Shown one piece after another: positions 1 through 5,913 of a stretch of 7,834 nt of DNA (positions are counted from its first letter, which is position 1; every line of letters starts with the position of its first letter). This DNA comes from an uncultured Altererythrobacter sp. (GTDB taxonomy: Bacteria > Pseudomonadota > Alphaproteobacteria > Sphingomonadales > Sphingomonadaceae). The DNA lies in NCBI GenBank assembly GCA_946885545.1, contig CAMPGP010000092.1, forward strand, positions 1-7,834, read 5' to 3'. The translations under genes and the position numbers were made by a program. The notes beneath the pieces are model-generated. The model was not told where the DNA came from, ran no database searches, and saw only the letters and a program-made list of their open reading frames with translations.

Positions 1-2
1 CG

Positions 3-1553
3 ATCGTCGACCCGATGGACGCGGTGAAGAAGAACCGCTTCTTCGACCTGCTGGTGGAGATCGGGGTCAAGGAAATCGAGGTCGGCTTCCCCAGCGCGGG
101 CGCGACCGAGTTCGACTTCATCCAGGGGCTCGTCCGCTCGGGCCGCATCCCCGACGACGTCACCGTACAGGCGCTCACGCAGAGCCGCGAGGACCTGATC
201 CGCACCAGCTTCGCCAGCCTCGACGGCGCGCGCGCGGCGATCGTCCATCTCTACAACGCGGTCAGCCCGGCATGGCGCGACATCGTCTTTCGCATGAGCC
301 GCGACGAGGTGCGCGAGATCGCGGTCGCGGGCGCCAGGGTGATGCGCGACGAGGCGGGCAAGCGCCCCGATACCGAGTGGCATTTCCAGTATTCGCCCGA
401 GACCTTCTCCACCGCCGAACTCGATTTCAGCATCGAGGTCTGCGCGGCGGTGATGGAGGTGCTCGCGCCCACGCCCGAAAACCCGATCATCCTCAACCTG
501 CCCGCCACGGTCGAGGCGGCAACTCCCAACATCTACGCCGACCAGATCGAATATTTCTGCCGCAACCTGCCCAATCGCGAGAGCGCGGTGATCAGCCTGC
601 ACACGCACAACGATCGCGGCACGGGCGTGGCAGCCGCCGAGCTCGGACTGATGGCGGGCGCCGACCGGGTCGAGGGCTGCCTGTTCGGCAACGGCGAGCG
701 AACAGGCAACTGCTGCCTCGTGACCGTGGCGCTCAATATGTACACGCAGGGGATCGACCCGGGTCTCGATTTCTCGGACATCGACCGCGTGATCGAGACG
801 GTCGAGTTCTGCAACCAGATCCCAGTTCACCAGCGCCACCCCTACGGCGGCGAGCTGGTCTTCACCGCGTTCTCCGGCAGCCATCAGGATGCGATCAAGA
901 AGGGGTTCGAGGCGCACCACCAGCAGAACGACGAGCGCTGGCGCGTGCCCTACCTGCCGATCGACCCGGCGGACCTCGGCCGCAGCTACGAGGCGGTGAT
1001 CCGCGTCAACAGCCAGTCCGGCAAGGGCGGCTTCGCCTGGGTGCTGGAACAGGACCAGGGCCTCAAGCTGCCCAAGAAGATGCAGGCGGACTTCTCCCGC
1101 CACGTCCAGCAAATGGCCGACGAAGTGGGCCGCGAGTTGAACGCCGCCGACATCTGGGAAGTCTTCAAGCGTACTTACCACGTGCAGGTACGGCCTAAGC
1201 ATTTCCAGCTCGTCGACTACGAGGAAAGCCGCGCCGCCGACGGCACCCGCGTGTTCTCGGGCACGATCGAGGTCGGCGGCCAGGTGCAGAGCGTTTCGGG
1301 CCGCGGCAACGGATTGATCTCCTCGGTCGTCGCAACTTTGAAGGACAGCTTCGGGCTCGAACTGGAAGTCTGCGACTACACCGAACACGCCCTCTCCACC
1401 GGCTCCGACGCCCGCGCCGCCGCCTACCTCGAATGCGCTTTGCCTTCCGGCGAGCGCGTGTGGGGCGTCGGCATCGACGAGGACATCGCGACGGCCAGCG
1501 TACGCGCTGTGCTCAGCGCTGCGAATTCGGCGGTGGATGGGGCTCCGAACTAG
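3..1553 (+). CDS. leuA: 2-isopropylmalate synthase, 5'-truncated by the window edge
   Basis: Catalyses the first committed step of leucine synthesis: acetyl-CoA plus 2-oxoisovalerate gives 2-isopropylmalate, in the cytoplasm. The frame is open to the left edge, and the ATG at 15 is internal: the preceding codons read I-V-D-P, which normally follows the R-D-G-N-Q motif of the barrel. About 45 N-terminal residues, including that metal-binding Asp, therefore lie outside the window. Visible are the E-I-E-V-G-F-P-S-A segment (about 75-110), the metal-binding H-T-H-N-D motif at 600-614, and the following G-N-G-E-R-T-G-N loop. The C-terminal allosteric domain, the usual site of leucine feedback, spans roughly 1200-1540. 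The P-Y-G-G-E-L-V-F-T-A-F-S-G-S-H-Q style matches type-2 synthases (actinobacterial/yeast-like) rather than the E. coli type. The reading frame is intact to TAG. No rho-independent terminator follows directly; a structured repeat begins 22 bases later. Confidence 0.96.
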   Translation: MVDPMDAVKKNRFFDLLVEIGVKEIEVGFPSAGATEFDFIQGLVRSGRIPDDVTVQALTQSREDLIRTSFASLDGARAAIVHLYNAVSPAWRDIVFRMSRDEVREIAVAGARVMRDEAGKRPDTEWHFQYSPETFSTAELDFSIEVCAAVMEVLAPTPENPIILNLPATVEAATPNIYADQIEYFCRNLPNRESAVISLHTHNDRGTGVAAAELGLMAGADRVEGCLFGNGERTGNCCLVTVALNMYTQGIDPGLDFSDIDRVIETVEFCNQIPVHQRHPYGGELVFTAFSGSHQDAIKKGFEAHHQQNDERWRVPYLPIDPADLGRSYEAVIRVNSQSGKGGFAWVLEQDQGLKLPKKMQADFSRHVQQMADEVGRELNAADIWEVFKRTYHVQVRPKHFQLVDYEESRAADGTRVFSGTIEVGGQVQSVSGRGNGLISSVVATLKDSFGLELEVCDYTEHALSTGSDARAAAYLECALPSGERVWGVGIDEDIATASVRAVLSAANSAVDGAPN

Positions 1554-1575
1554 ACCTTGAGCCTAAGGCCAAATT

Positions 1576-1678
1576 CCCCGTCACCCTGAACTTGTTTCAG
1601 GGTCCATTTCTCCTCCCCGTCCGCAGTTGCGGAAGGAGCGATGGATGCTGAAACAAGTTCAGCATGACGGTGACGGGG
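1576..1678. repeat. REP/MITE-like palindromic element with three hairpin arms
   Basis: The ends form a perfect 10-bp inverted repeat (CCCCGTCACC at 1576-1585, GGTGACGGGG at 1669-1678). Inside lie two hairpins of related sequence in opposite orientation: CCCTGAA-5 nt-TTCAGGG (1584-1602) and ATGCTGAA-5 nt-TTCAGCAT (1645-1665). Between them TCCAT (1603-1607) pairs with ATGGA (1641-1645) around a small central hairpin (CCGC-AGTT-GCGG, 1621-1632). The whole can fold as a four-way junction. I recognise the CTGAACTTGTTTCAG core as a common intergenic repeat of sphingomonads and erythrobacters. No target-site duplication is obvious. It may slow or stop transcription leaving leuA, but no T-tract supports an intrinsic terminator. 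Confidence 0.85.
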
Positions 1679-1849
1679 AGCTCGCGCACCACTCCGGCCT
1701 TTCCTACAAGCCAAAGTCCGCGCTAGCCTCGTCGGATGAGCACTCCCCAGCCCACTTCGAAACCTGCCATGTGGCCCCAAAAGCACCCGGAGTTTTTTGC
1801 TCCAAGACTGTGTAACATGTGGTCCATGTCTCAACGTATCATCGGTGGA

Positions 1850-1857
1850 GGGACGCG
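1850..1857 (+). promoter_or_regulatory. Ribosome binding site deciding the amidohydrolase start
   Basis: The sequence GTGGAGGGACGCG directly before the ATG at 1858 contains a GGAGG Shine-Dalgarno core (about 1848-1852) with roughly 5 bases of spacing. This favours the ATG over the upstream in-frame GTG at 1819, which has no comparable site. Confidence 0.6.
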
Positions 1858-2898
1858 ATGAGCGAGCCGATTCTCGAGCCCGACCTGCCCATCATCGACC
1901 CGCACCATCACCTGTGGGACCTGCGCCCGCTGCGCCCCGCTTTCCCTGAACCGCGCCACGCCTTCCTGGAGACGATCGCAGGCGCGGCCTACTACACGTT
2001 CGACCAGCTCCAGGCCGACACCCACAGCGGCCACAACGTCGTCGGCACCGTGTTCATGGAATGCGGTGCGTTCTACGACGCGAGCCGGGGCGACGCGCTC
2101 AAGTCGGTTGGCGAGGTCGAGTTCGTCAACGGCGTCGCGGCACAGGGCGCGAGCGGGCTCTACGGCGCCTACCGCCCCTGCGCCGCGATCGTCGGCCATG
2201 CAGACCTGACTCGTGGGGCAGCGGCGGGCGAGGTGCTCGATGCGCTCAAGGCGGCATCGCAGCGCTTCGTCGGCATACGCCATTCGGCTGCGTGGGATGC
2301 CGATCCCGAGGTGCTCGGCCCGCCGTTCCACGCGCCGGAAGGCCTCTACCGCGACGCGCGCTTCCGCGAAGGCTTCGCGGAACTCGACAAGCGCGGGCTG
2401 ACCTTCGACGCCTGGCTGCTCGAACCGCAGTTGGGCGATCTCATCGATCTCGCGCGCGCCTTCCCCGAACAGTCGATCGTGCTCGATCATTGCGGCACAC
2501 CGCTCGGCATCGCCAGCTATCGCGGCAAGCTCGGGGAACACTTCGACCGCTGGCGCGCCAGCATCCGCGCGCTCGCCGAATGCGAGAACGTCACCGTAAA
2601 GCTCGGCGGTCTCGCGATGGCGTTCTGCGCCATGCCCGGGGAAGGCCCGGCCAAAGGGTGCGGTTCCGAGGAGCTGGCGGCCCAGTGGATGCCCTACATC
2701 GAAACCTGCATCGAGGCCTTCGGCGCTAGCCGCGCGATGTTCGAAAGCAATTACCCGGTCGACCGCTGGGGCGCGAGCTACCCCGTGCTGTGGAACGCCT
2801 TCAAGCGCATCGCCTCGGGCGCCTCGGCGGAGGAGAAGCGCGCGCTGTTCGCCGGCACCGCCGCTCGGATCTACGGAATCGAGGATCTGCTCGCTTGA
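1858..2898 (+). CDS. Amidohydrolase family protein (COG3618-like metal-dependent hydrolase)
   Basis: A 346-residue TIM-barrel hydrolase of the Amidohydro_2 type, related to L-fuconolactonase and 2-pyrone-4,6-dicarboxylate lactonase. Its substrate cannot be named; family members mostly open lactones or hydrolyse C-N or C-C bonds in carbohydrate or aromatic catabolism. The N-terminal D-P-H-H-H-L-W-D motif supplies the HxH pair (His16, His18). His142 in I-R-H-S and His211 in L-D-H-C-G are further likely active-site residues. The C-terminal motif reads F-E-S-N-Y-P-V-D (295-302), with Asn298 where many relatives carry an Asp. I chose the ATG at 1858 because GGAGG lies just upstream; a GTG at 1819 would add 13 residues unlike the family. 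No signal peptide is seen, so the enzyme is probably cytoplasmic. The next gene starts 81 bases downstream on the same strand, so the two may share a transcript. Confidence 0.88.
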   Translation: MSEPILEPDLPIIDPHHHLWDLRPLRPAFPEPRHAFLETIAGAAYYTFDQLQADTHSGHNVVGTVFMECGAFYDASRGDALKSVGEVEFVNGVAAQGASGLYGAYRPCAAIVGHADLTRGAAAGEVLDALKAASQRFVGIRHSAAWDADPEVLGPPFHAPEGLYRDARFREGFAELDKRGLTFDAWLLEPQLGDLIDLARAFPEQSIVLDHCGTPLGIASYRGKLGEHFDRWRASIRALAECENVTVKLGGLAMAFCAMPGEGPAKGCGSEELAAQWMPYIETCIEAFGASRAMFESNYPVDRWGASYPVLWNAFKRIASGASAEEKRALFAGTAARIYGIEDLLA

Positions 2899-2914
2899 CG
2901 CTTACGTAACGTCA
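2896..2914. promoter_or_regulatory. Palindrome overlapping the amidohydrolase stop codon, possible operator
   Basis: TGACG (2896-2900) and CGTCA (2910-2914) flank the perfect 8-base palindrome TTACGTAA (2902-2909), with one unpaired C on the left. The site begins at the TGA stop of the amidohydrolase gene and lies 66 bases before the flavoenzyme start. The size and symmetry fit a dimeric repressor site (TetR or MarR type), but no regulator is encoded nearby. A chance palindrome is possible. Confidence 0.25.
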
Positions 2915-2979
2915 CGCTCGACAAGATCAGGCAGTCCCGATAGCGCCGCGGCAGGTTGCGAACGACAACGGAGAATCCG

Positions 2980-3951
2980 ATGCCTCTTCCCGCCCCCTTC
3001 GACCGCCTGCGCCTGCCGGTGATCGGATCGCCGCTGTTCATCGTCTCGGGCCCCGAACTCGTGATCGCGCAGTGCAAGGCGGGCATCGTCGGCTCGTTCC
3101 CGGCGCTCAATGCCCGCCCCTCCGGCGTGCTCGACGAATGGCTCCACCGGATCACCGAGGAGCTCGCGCAGCACAACCGCGACAACCCGGACCGGCCCGC
3201 CGCGCCCTTCGCGGTCAACCAGATCGTCCACAAGTCGAACGACCGGCTGGAAGAGGACATGCACGTCTGCGCCAAGTGGCAGGTGCCGCTGGTCATCACC
3301 TCGCTGGGCGCGCGCGAGGAGATCTTCGCCGCGGTGCGCGGCTGGGGCGGCATCACGCTGCACGACGTGATCAACGACCGCTTCGCGCACAAGGCGATCG
3401 AGAAGGGCGCGGACGGTCTGATCCCGGTCGCCGCCGGTGCGGGCGGGCACGCGGGCGTGCAGTCGCCGTTCGCGCTGATGCAGGAAATCCGCAGCTGGTT
3501 CGGCGGTCTGGTGGCGCTCTCGGGCTCGATCGCGCACGGCCGCTCGGTGCTCGCGGCGCAGGCGATGGGGGCGGATTTCGCCTATATCGGCTCGCCGTGG
3601 ATCGCCACCAAGGAAGCGAACGCCGACGAGCGCTACAAGCAGGGCATCGTCGAAGGACACGCGGACGACATCGTCTACACCAATCTCTTCACCGGGGTGC
3701 ACGGCAACTACCTCGGCAGCTCGATCCGCAACGCCGGGCTCGATCCCGCCGCGCTGCCGAGCAGCGACCCGAGCAAGATGAACTTCGGTTCGGGCGGGAA
3801 CACCAAGGCCAAGGCATGGAAGGACATCTGGGGCTCGGGCCAGGGCATCGGCATGGTCGACGCGGTCGACAGCGTGGCAGACCGCGTCGACCGGCTCGAG
3901 CGCGAGTATCAGGCAGCGAAGGCGGAACTGGACGCCAAGGTCTTCGGCTGA
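2980..3951 (+). CDS. Nitronate monooxygenase / 2-nitropropane dioxygenase family FMN enzyme
   Basis: A 323-residue FMN-dependent TIM-barrel protein (COG2070). Family members oxidise alkyl nitronates with O2; close relatives act as enoyl reductases or have unknown substrates, so the exact reaction is open. Visible family motifs are the N-terminal P-V-I-G-S-P-L-F segment (13-20), G-A-G-G-H-A-G at 153-159 with His157 as the probable catalytic or flavin-contacting residue, the phosphate-binding L-S-G-S-I-A region (180-185), and M-G-A-D-F-A-Y-I-G-S (196-205) near the flavin phosphate. The ATG at 2980 is preceded by GGAG six bases upstream; an in-frame TTG at 2956 has no such support. The length is normal for the family. 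The gene follows the amidohydrolase after 81 bases. Its last 43 bases overlap the 3' end of the opposing AHH nuclease gene, so antisense interference between the two transcripts is possible. Confidence 0.9.
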   Translation: MPLPAPFDRLRLPVIGSPLFIVSGPELVIAQCKAGIVGSFPALNARPSGVLDEWLHRITEELAQHNRDNPDRPAAPFAVNQIVHKSNDRLEEDMHVCAKWQVPLVITSLGAREEIFAAVRGWGGITLHDVINDRFAHKAIEKGADGLIPVAAGAGGHAGVQSPFALMQEIRSWFGGLVALSGSIAHGRSVLAAQAMGADFAYIGSPWIATKEANADERYKQGIVEGHADDIVYTNLFTGVHGNYLGSSIRNAGLDPAALPSSDPSKMNFGSGGNTKAKAWKDIWGSGQGIGMVDAVDSVADRVDRLEREYQAAKAELDAKVFG

Positions 3952-4478
3952 GTCGCGGTCCACAGCGCGTTTGCCAGGGCGTCGAGTTCCGTGAAGTCGA
4001 ACGCCTGGCCGAGCGGGTCGCGCGAATTGAGCACGAGAGCCTTGCGTCGGGTGTCGAGCAGGCGAAGGCGCAGCGCCCGCTGAATGAGCGCGAGCCGCAT
4101 GAGCGCCTCTTCCCCTGCCCGCTCGCGATCGCACCGAAGCGCGGCGTTCCAGCCCCGTTCGACCTGACCGACCCGCTGGGCGACGAGCTCGCTATAGATC
4201 CGGTGGGGCCCGCGATGGAGCGGAAGCCCCGTCCGCATCACCGCCTGCTCCCGCGCCGGAAGGAGCATGCCGTTGCGCCTGAAGTCCTCCAGCCCGAGGC
4301 GTGCCGCCCCCAGCGCGCCGAACATGCGCGCGAAGCAGGGGCGCGAGCGAAGCTGGCGCGGCAGGAGATGGTGGCGCTGGAGGCCTGGATCGTGCCCCGG
4401 TTGCGCCCGCCGGTTTACGGCCGAGAACGGGATGCTCGCACGCAAATCGCCGGAGAACGACAGACGATGATCAGCCAC
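3909..4478 (-). CDS. AHH-type (HNH/Endo VII superfamily) nuclease domain protein
   Basis: A basic 189-residue protein with the layout of AHH-family nucleases: L-Q-R-H-H-L-L-P (double His at 36-37), then a loop, N-G-M-L-L-P (69-74), and G-L-P-L-H-R-G-P-H-R-I-Y (84-95) with His88, His92 and Tyr95. The paired His and the later N..LP..H.G.H..Y pattern are the family's expected metal and catalytic residues, so a metal-dependent nuclease is likely. The protein has no signal peptide, secretion domain or repeat region of the kind that usually carries AHH domains as toxin tips. The GTG start overlaps the upstream stop (GTGGCTGA, 8 bases) and has no strong Shine-Dalgarno site, pointing to translational coupling. 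The last 14 or so residues are encoded antisense to the flavoenzyme's C-terminus. The assignment rests on motif pattern only. Confidence 0.75.
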   Translation of the reverse strand: MADHRLSFSGDLRASIPFSAVNRRAQPGHDPGLQRHHLLPRQLRSRPCFARMFGALGAARLGLEDFRRNGMLLPAREQAVMRTGLPLHRGPHRIYSELVAQRVGQVERGWNAALRCDRERAGEEALMRLALIQRALRLRLLDTRRKALVLNSRDPLGQAFDFTELDALANALWTATQPKTLASSSAFAA

Positions 4479-5331
4479 GCCCGACGCGAAGGAAGCGGCC
4501 GTTGGGAGATGGAGTGATGGTCAAGAGCTGCCCTTCGGGACCCGCAATGTCGATCGCGACGTCGACTGGCGCCCGGACGACCAGCTCGTTGACGAGGCGC
4601 ACGCCGATCCGCGCCGCCTCGCCAGGGTCAGGAAAGAGCAGCGGATCGAAATGAAGCTCCTGTCCGGTAAAGAACGCCAGCCCTTCCGATTGCAGTGCGC
4701 TTCCCATCGTCTGCCGGAACGCGGTCAGCCCAAGTGCGGGAAAGGCTCCGCCCATAAGCCAGGCATCGATCATCGAAAGGAAGATTCTTGATCCGATCAG
4801 CGTCTGCGCCGGCGTCCACGAGACTGCTAGCGTACTCGGGAACGCACGAAGCAAAGCCGCAGCGACAGCCGCCTGCGCGCGGACGACCGGCATCGTCGAC
4901 CGGCCGCCCCACAAATGCGGCCCCGGGGCGAGCATCAATGCTTCCGTCGAACGCTCCGCGAAATCGACGTCGATTCCGTAGCGATTGCGCAGGTTCGGCA
5001 CGATCGGCCCGGAGCCGGGCGCGATCCCGCGGAGATCGAAAGTCATTCCGCCGGAAAGAAGTTCGAGCCACAGCGCCTCGTCGCCGTCCGCCCCTGCCGG
5101 CCCGGCCGCGTCGTGGCTGACCGAAAGACCTTCGGCCGCCTGGACAGCGGAACGCAGGGCAGCGCCGTCGGGCCGGTCTCCTGCTGCAAACAGCAGGAGC
5201 AAATCGGGCGATCCACGCTTCACGACGGTTGCGGCAGGATTGGCGATCTGATCCGTCCCCAGAGCTTCGGCCGCGATTACTAGGCCCGATTGCCATCGGG
5301 CGTCGAGAGGCACCGAGCCGGTTGCACCCAA
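4471..5331 (-). CDS. Hypothetical protein, unassigned
   Basis: I do not recognise this 286-residue protein with confidence. The frame stays open upstream to 5544, but that extension only shadows the flavodoxin gene. The TTG at 5331 has GAAAGG six bases before it, lies 13 bases past the upstream stop codon's first base, and gives a sensible N-terminus; a GTG at 5313 is the alternative. Features seen: a hydrophobic strand D-L-L-L-L-F (43-48), an acidic stretch near 81-86, R-N-R-Y-G-I-D-V-D-F (115-124), H-L-W-G-G-R-S-T (139-146), an Ala-rich helix (152-163), S-W-T-P-A-Q (171-176), and a G-L-A-F-F-T-G-Q-E-L segment (217-226). The W-T-P and G-L-x-x-F-x-x-x-E-L pattern faintly recalls DUF4261, a weak inference. 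No signal peptide or clear transmembrane helix is seen. Tight coupling to the AHH nuclease gene downstream suggests a linked role. Confidence 0.7.
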   Translation of the reverse strand: MGATGSVPLDARWQSGLVIAAEALGTDQIANPAATVVKRGSPDLLLLFAAGDRPDGAALRSAVQAAEGLSVSHDAAGPAGADGDEALWLELLSGGMTFDLRGIAPGSGPIVPNLRNRYGIDVDFAERSTEALMLAPGPHLWGGRSTMPVVRAQAAVAAALLRAFPSTLAVSWTPAQTLIGSRIFLSMIDAWLMGGAFPALGLTAFRQTMGSALQSEGLAFFTGQELHFDPLLFPDPGEAARIGVRLVNELVVRAPVDVAIDIAGPEGQLLTITPSPNGRFLRVGRG

Positions 5332-5344
5332 ATCGGACCTTTCA
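5332..5344 (-). promoter_or_regulatory. Shine-Dalgarno overlapping the flavodoxin stop codon
   Basis: Reading the minus strand, TGAAAGG contains the flavodoxin stop and a GAAAGG ribosome binding site, followed by six bases and the TTG at 5331. This arrangement decides the non-ATG start of the hypothetical gene and suggests that ribosomes terminating on the flavodoxin gene re-initiate there. Confidence 0.5.
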
Positions 5345-5833
5345 ATACATTCCGATCGCCAGGCCCTCCGCAAACGCCTCGCCCAGTTCGCGACACTTCG
5401 CAAGGCGTTCGGTGGAAACGATTTTCTCGGCCAGGATCGTCTCGGGTGTTTGTGCGTCGAAGTGCAGGATGATCGGATCGGCGATGCGCCGGAGGCGCCA
5501 TCCGGTCGCAATCCGGTCGATCTGGCGCTGCGCGCCCTCCCCATCCGATCCGGCCGCGATCAGCGTCGCGTAGGCGCGGCCCTCGATCCGACCGAGCACG
5601 GGGTAGTAGCAGCGGTCGAACATCTCCTTCATCTCGCCGCTCATGCTCGCGAGGTTCTCCGGGCAGACGAACAGGTACGCGGCTGCGGAGACGATGTCTT
5701 CTGGCATGACCTCGCCGGCACGCAACAACTGCGCGGCATCTCCGGCACCCTCCGTCGCCGCACGCGCCATCGCGCGGCTTGCACCGGTGCGGCTGTGCCA
5801 CGCGACAAGCAATCGGCGTTTTTGGATGGTCAT
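5342..5833 (-). CDS. Flavodoxin-fold NAD(P)H-dependent oxidoreductase
   Basis: A 163-residue flavodoxin-like protein, probably an FMN-binding oxidoreductase of the flavodoxin/NADPH-dependent FMN reductase group. The first strand L-L-V-A-W leads into the phosphate-binding loop S-R-T-G-A-S (14-19). The second flavin loop is C-P-E-N-L-A-S-M-S-G-E-M-K-E-M-F-D-R (57-74), typical of this group. A third loop, A-A-G-S-D-G-E-G-A (93-101), precedes the last helices. The electron partner and substrate cannot be told. The ATG at 5833 is preferred; a TTG four codons upstream is also in frame. The ATG has only a weak Shine-Dalgarno, and an upstream TTGACA would place the transcript start almost on the ATG. 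It is the first gene of a three-gene minus-strand cluster; the next start lies 10 bases past its stop. recJ diverges from it across about 80 bases. Confidence 0.85.
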   Translation of the reverse strand: MTIQKRRLLVAWHSRTGASRAMARAATEGAGDAAQLLRAGEVMPEDIVSAAAYLFVCPENLASMSGEMKEMFDRCYYPVLGRIEGRAYATLIAAGSDGEGAQRQIDRIATGWRLRRIADPIILHFDAQTPETILAEKIVSTERLAKCRELGEAFAEGLAIGMY

Positions 5834-5839
5834 TGTCGC

Positions 5840-5868
5840 TACCAACGCGCACGGCTGTCGATTGTCAA
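5840..5868 (-). promoter_or_regulatory. Candidate promoter of the minus-strand cluster
   Basis: A perfect -35 hexamer TTGACA (5868 down to 5863) is followed after 17 bases by TTGGTA (5845-5840), a poor -10. Transcription would begin about six bases later, at or next to the ATG at 5833, giving a leaderless or near-leaderless mRNA. The -35 and spacing are convincing; the weak -10 is the main doubt. Confidence 0.4.
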
Positions 5869-5913
5869 ACCGCGCGCTTTGCGCCGCGGGCTCCCCTGGA
5901 GTAGGTGCCGGAC

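Larger units (their letters stand above)
1554..1857. other. 304-base intergenic region with a palindromic repeat
   Basis: This gap between leuA and the amidohydrolase gene holds a REP/MITE-like element at 1576-1678, described separately. The rest (1679-1857) is less GC-rich than the flanking genes and has no clear sigma-70 promoter. It contains a six-T run at 1793-1798 and a short inverted repeat (ACATG-N5-CATGT, 1815-1829) just upstream of the amidohydrolase ribosome binding site, which could be an operator. A 41-codon open frame at 1736-1861 ends in an ATGA overlap with the next start. It lacks a ribosome binding site and the codon bias of its neighbours, so I do not call it a gene. Confidence 0.7.

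Noticed and set aside
1550..1834. Short open frames on both strands across the palindromic repeat
   Set aside because: Peptides such as L-K-Q-V-Q-H-D-G and H-A-E-L-V-S-A-S are familiar spurious translations of this repeat type.
2902..4134. A 410-codon open frame on the minus strand opposite the flavoenzyme gene
   Set aside because: Its translation is rich in Arg, Ala, His and Asp with no recognisable domain, as expected of the antisense of a high-GC gene. The plus-strand protein there has clear family motifs.
3072..4517. A 481-codon plus-strand open frame covering the flavoenzyme and the AHH gene
   Set aside because: It is an Arg/Gly/Ala-rich low-complexity translation in the wrong frame of one real gene and antisense to another.
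5332..5544. N-terminal extension of the 286-residue hypothetical protein up to 5544
   Set aside because: The extra residues lie within the flavodoxin gene in another frame and are Arg/Ser-rich; a TTG with a good ribosome binding site at 5331 explains the start better.
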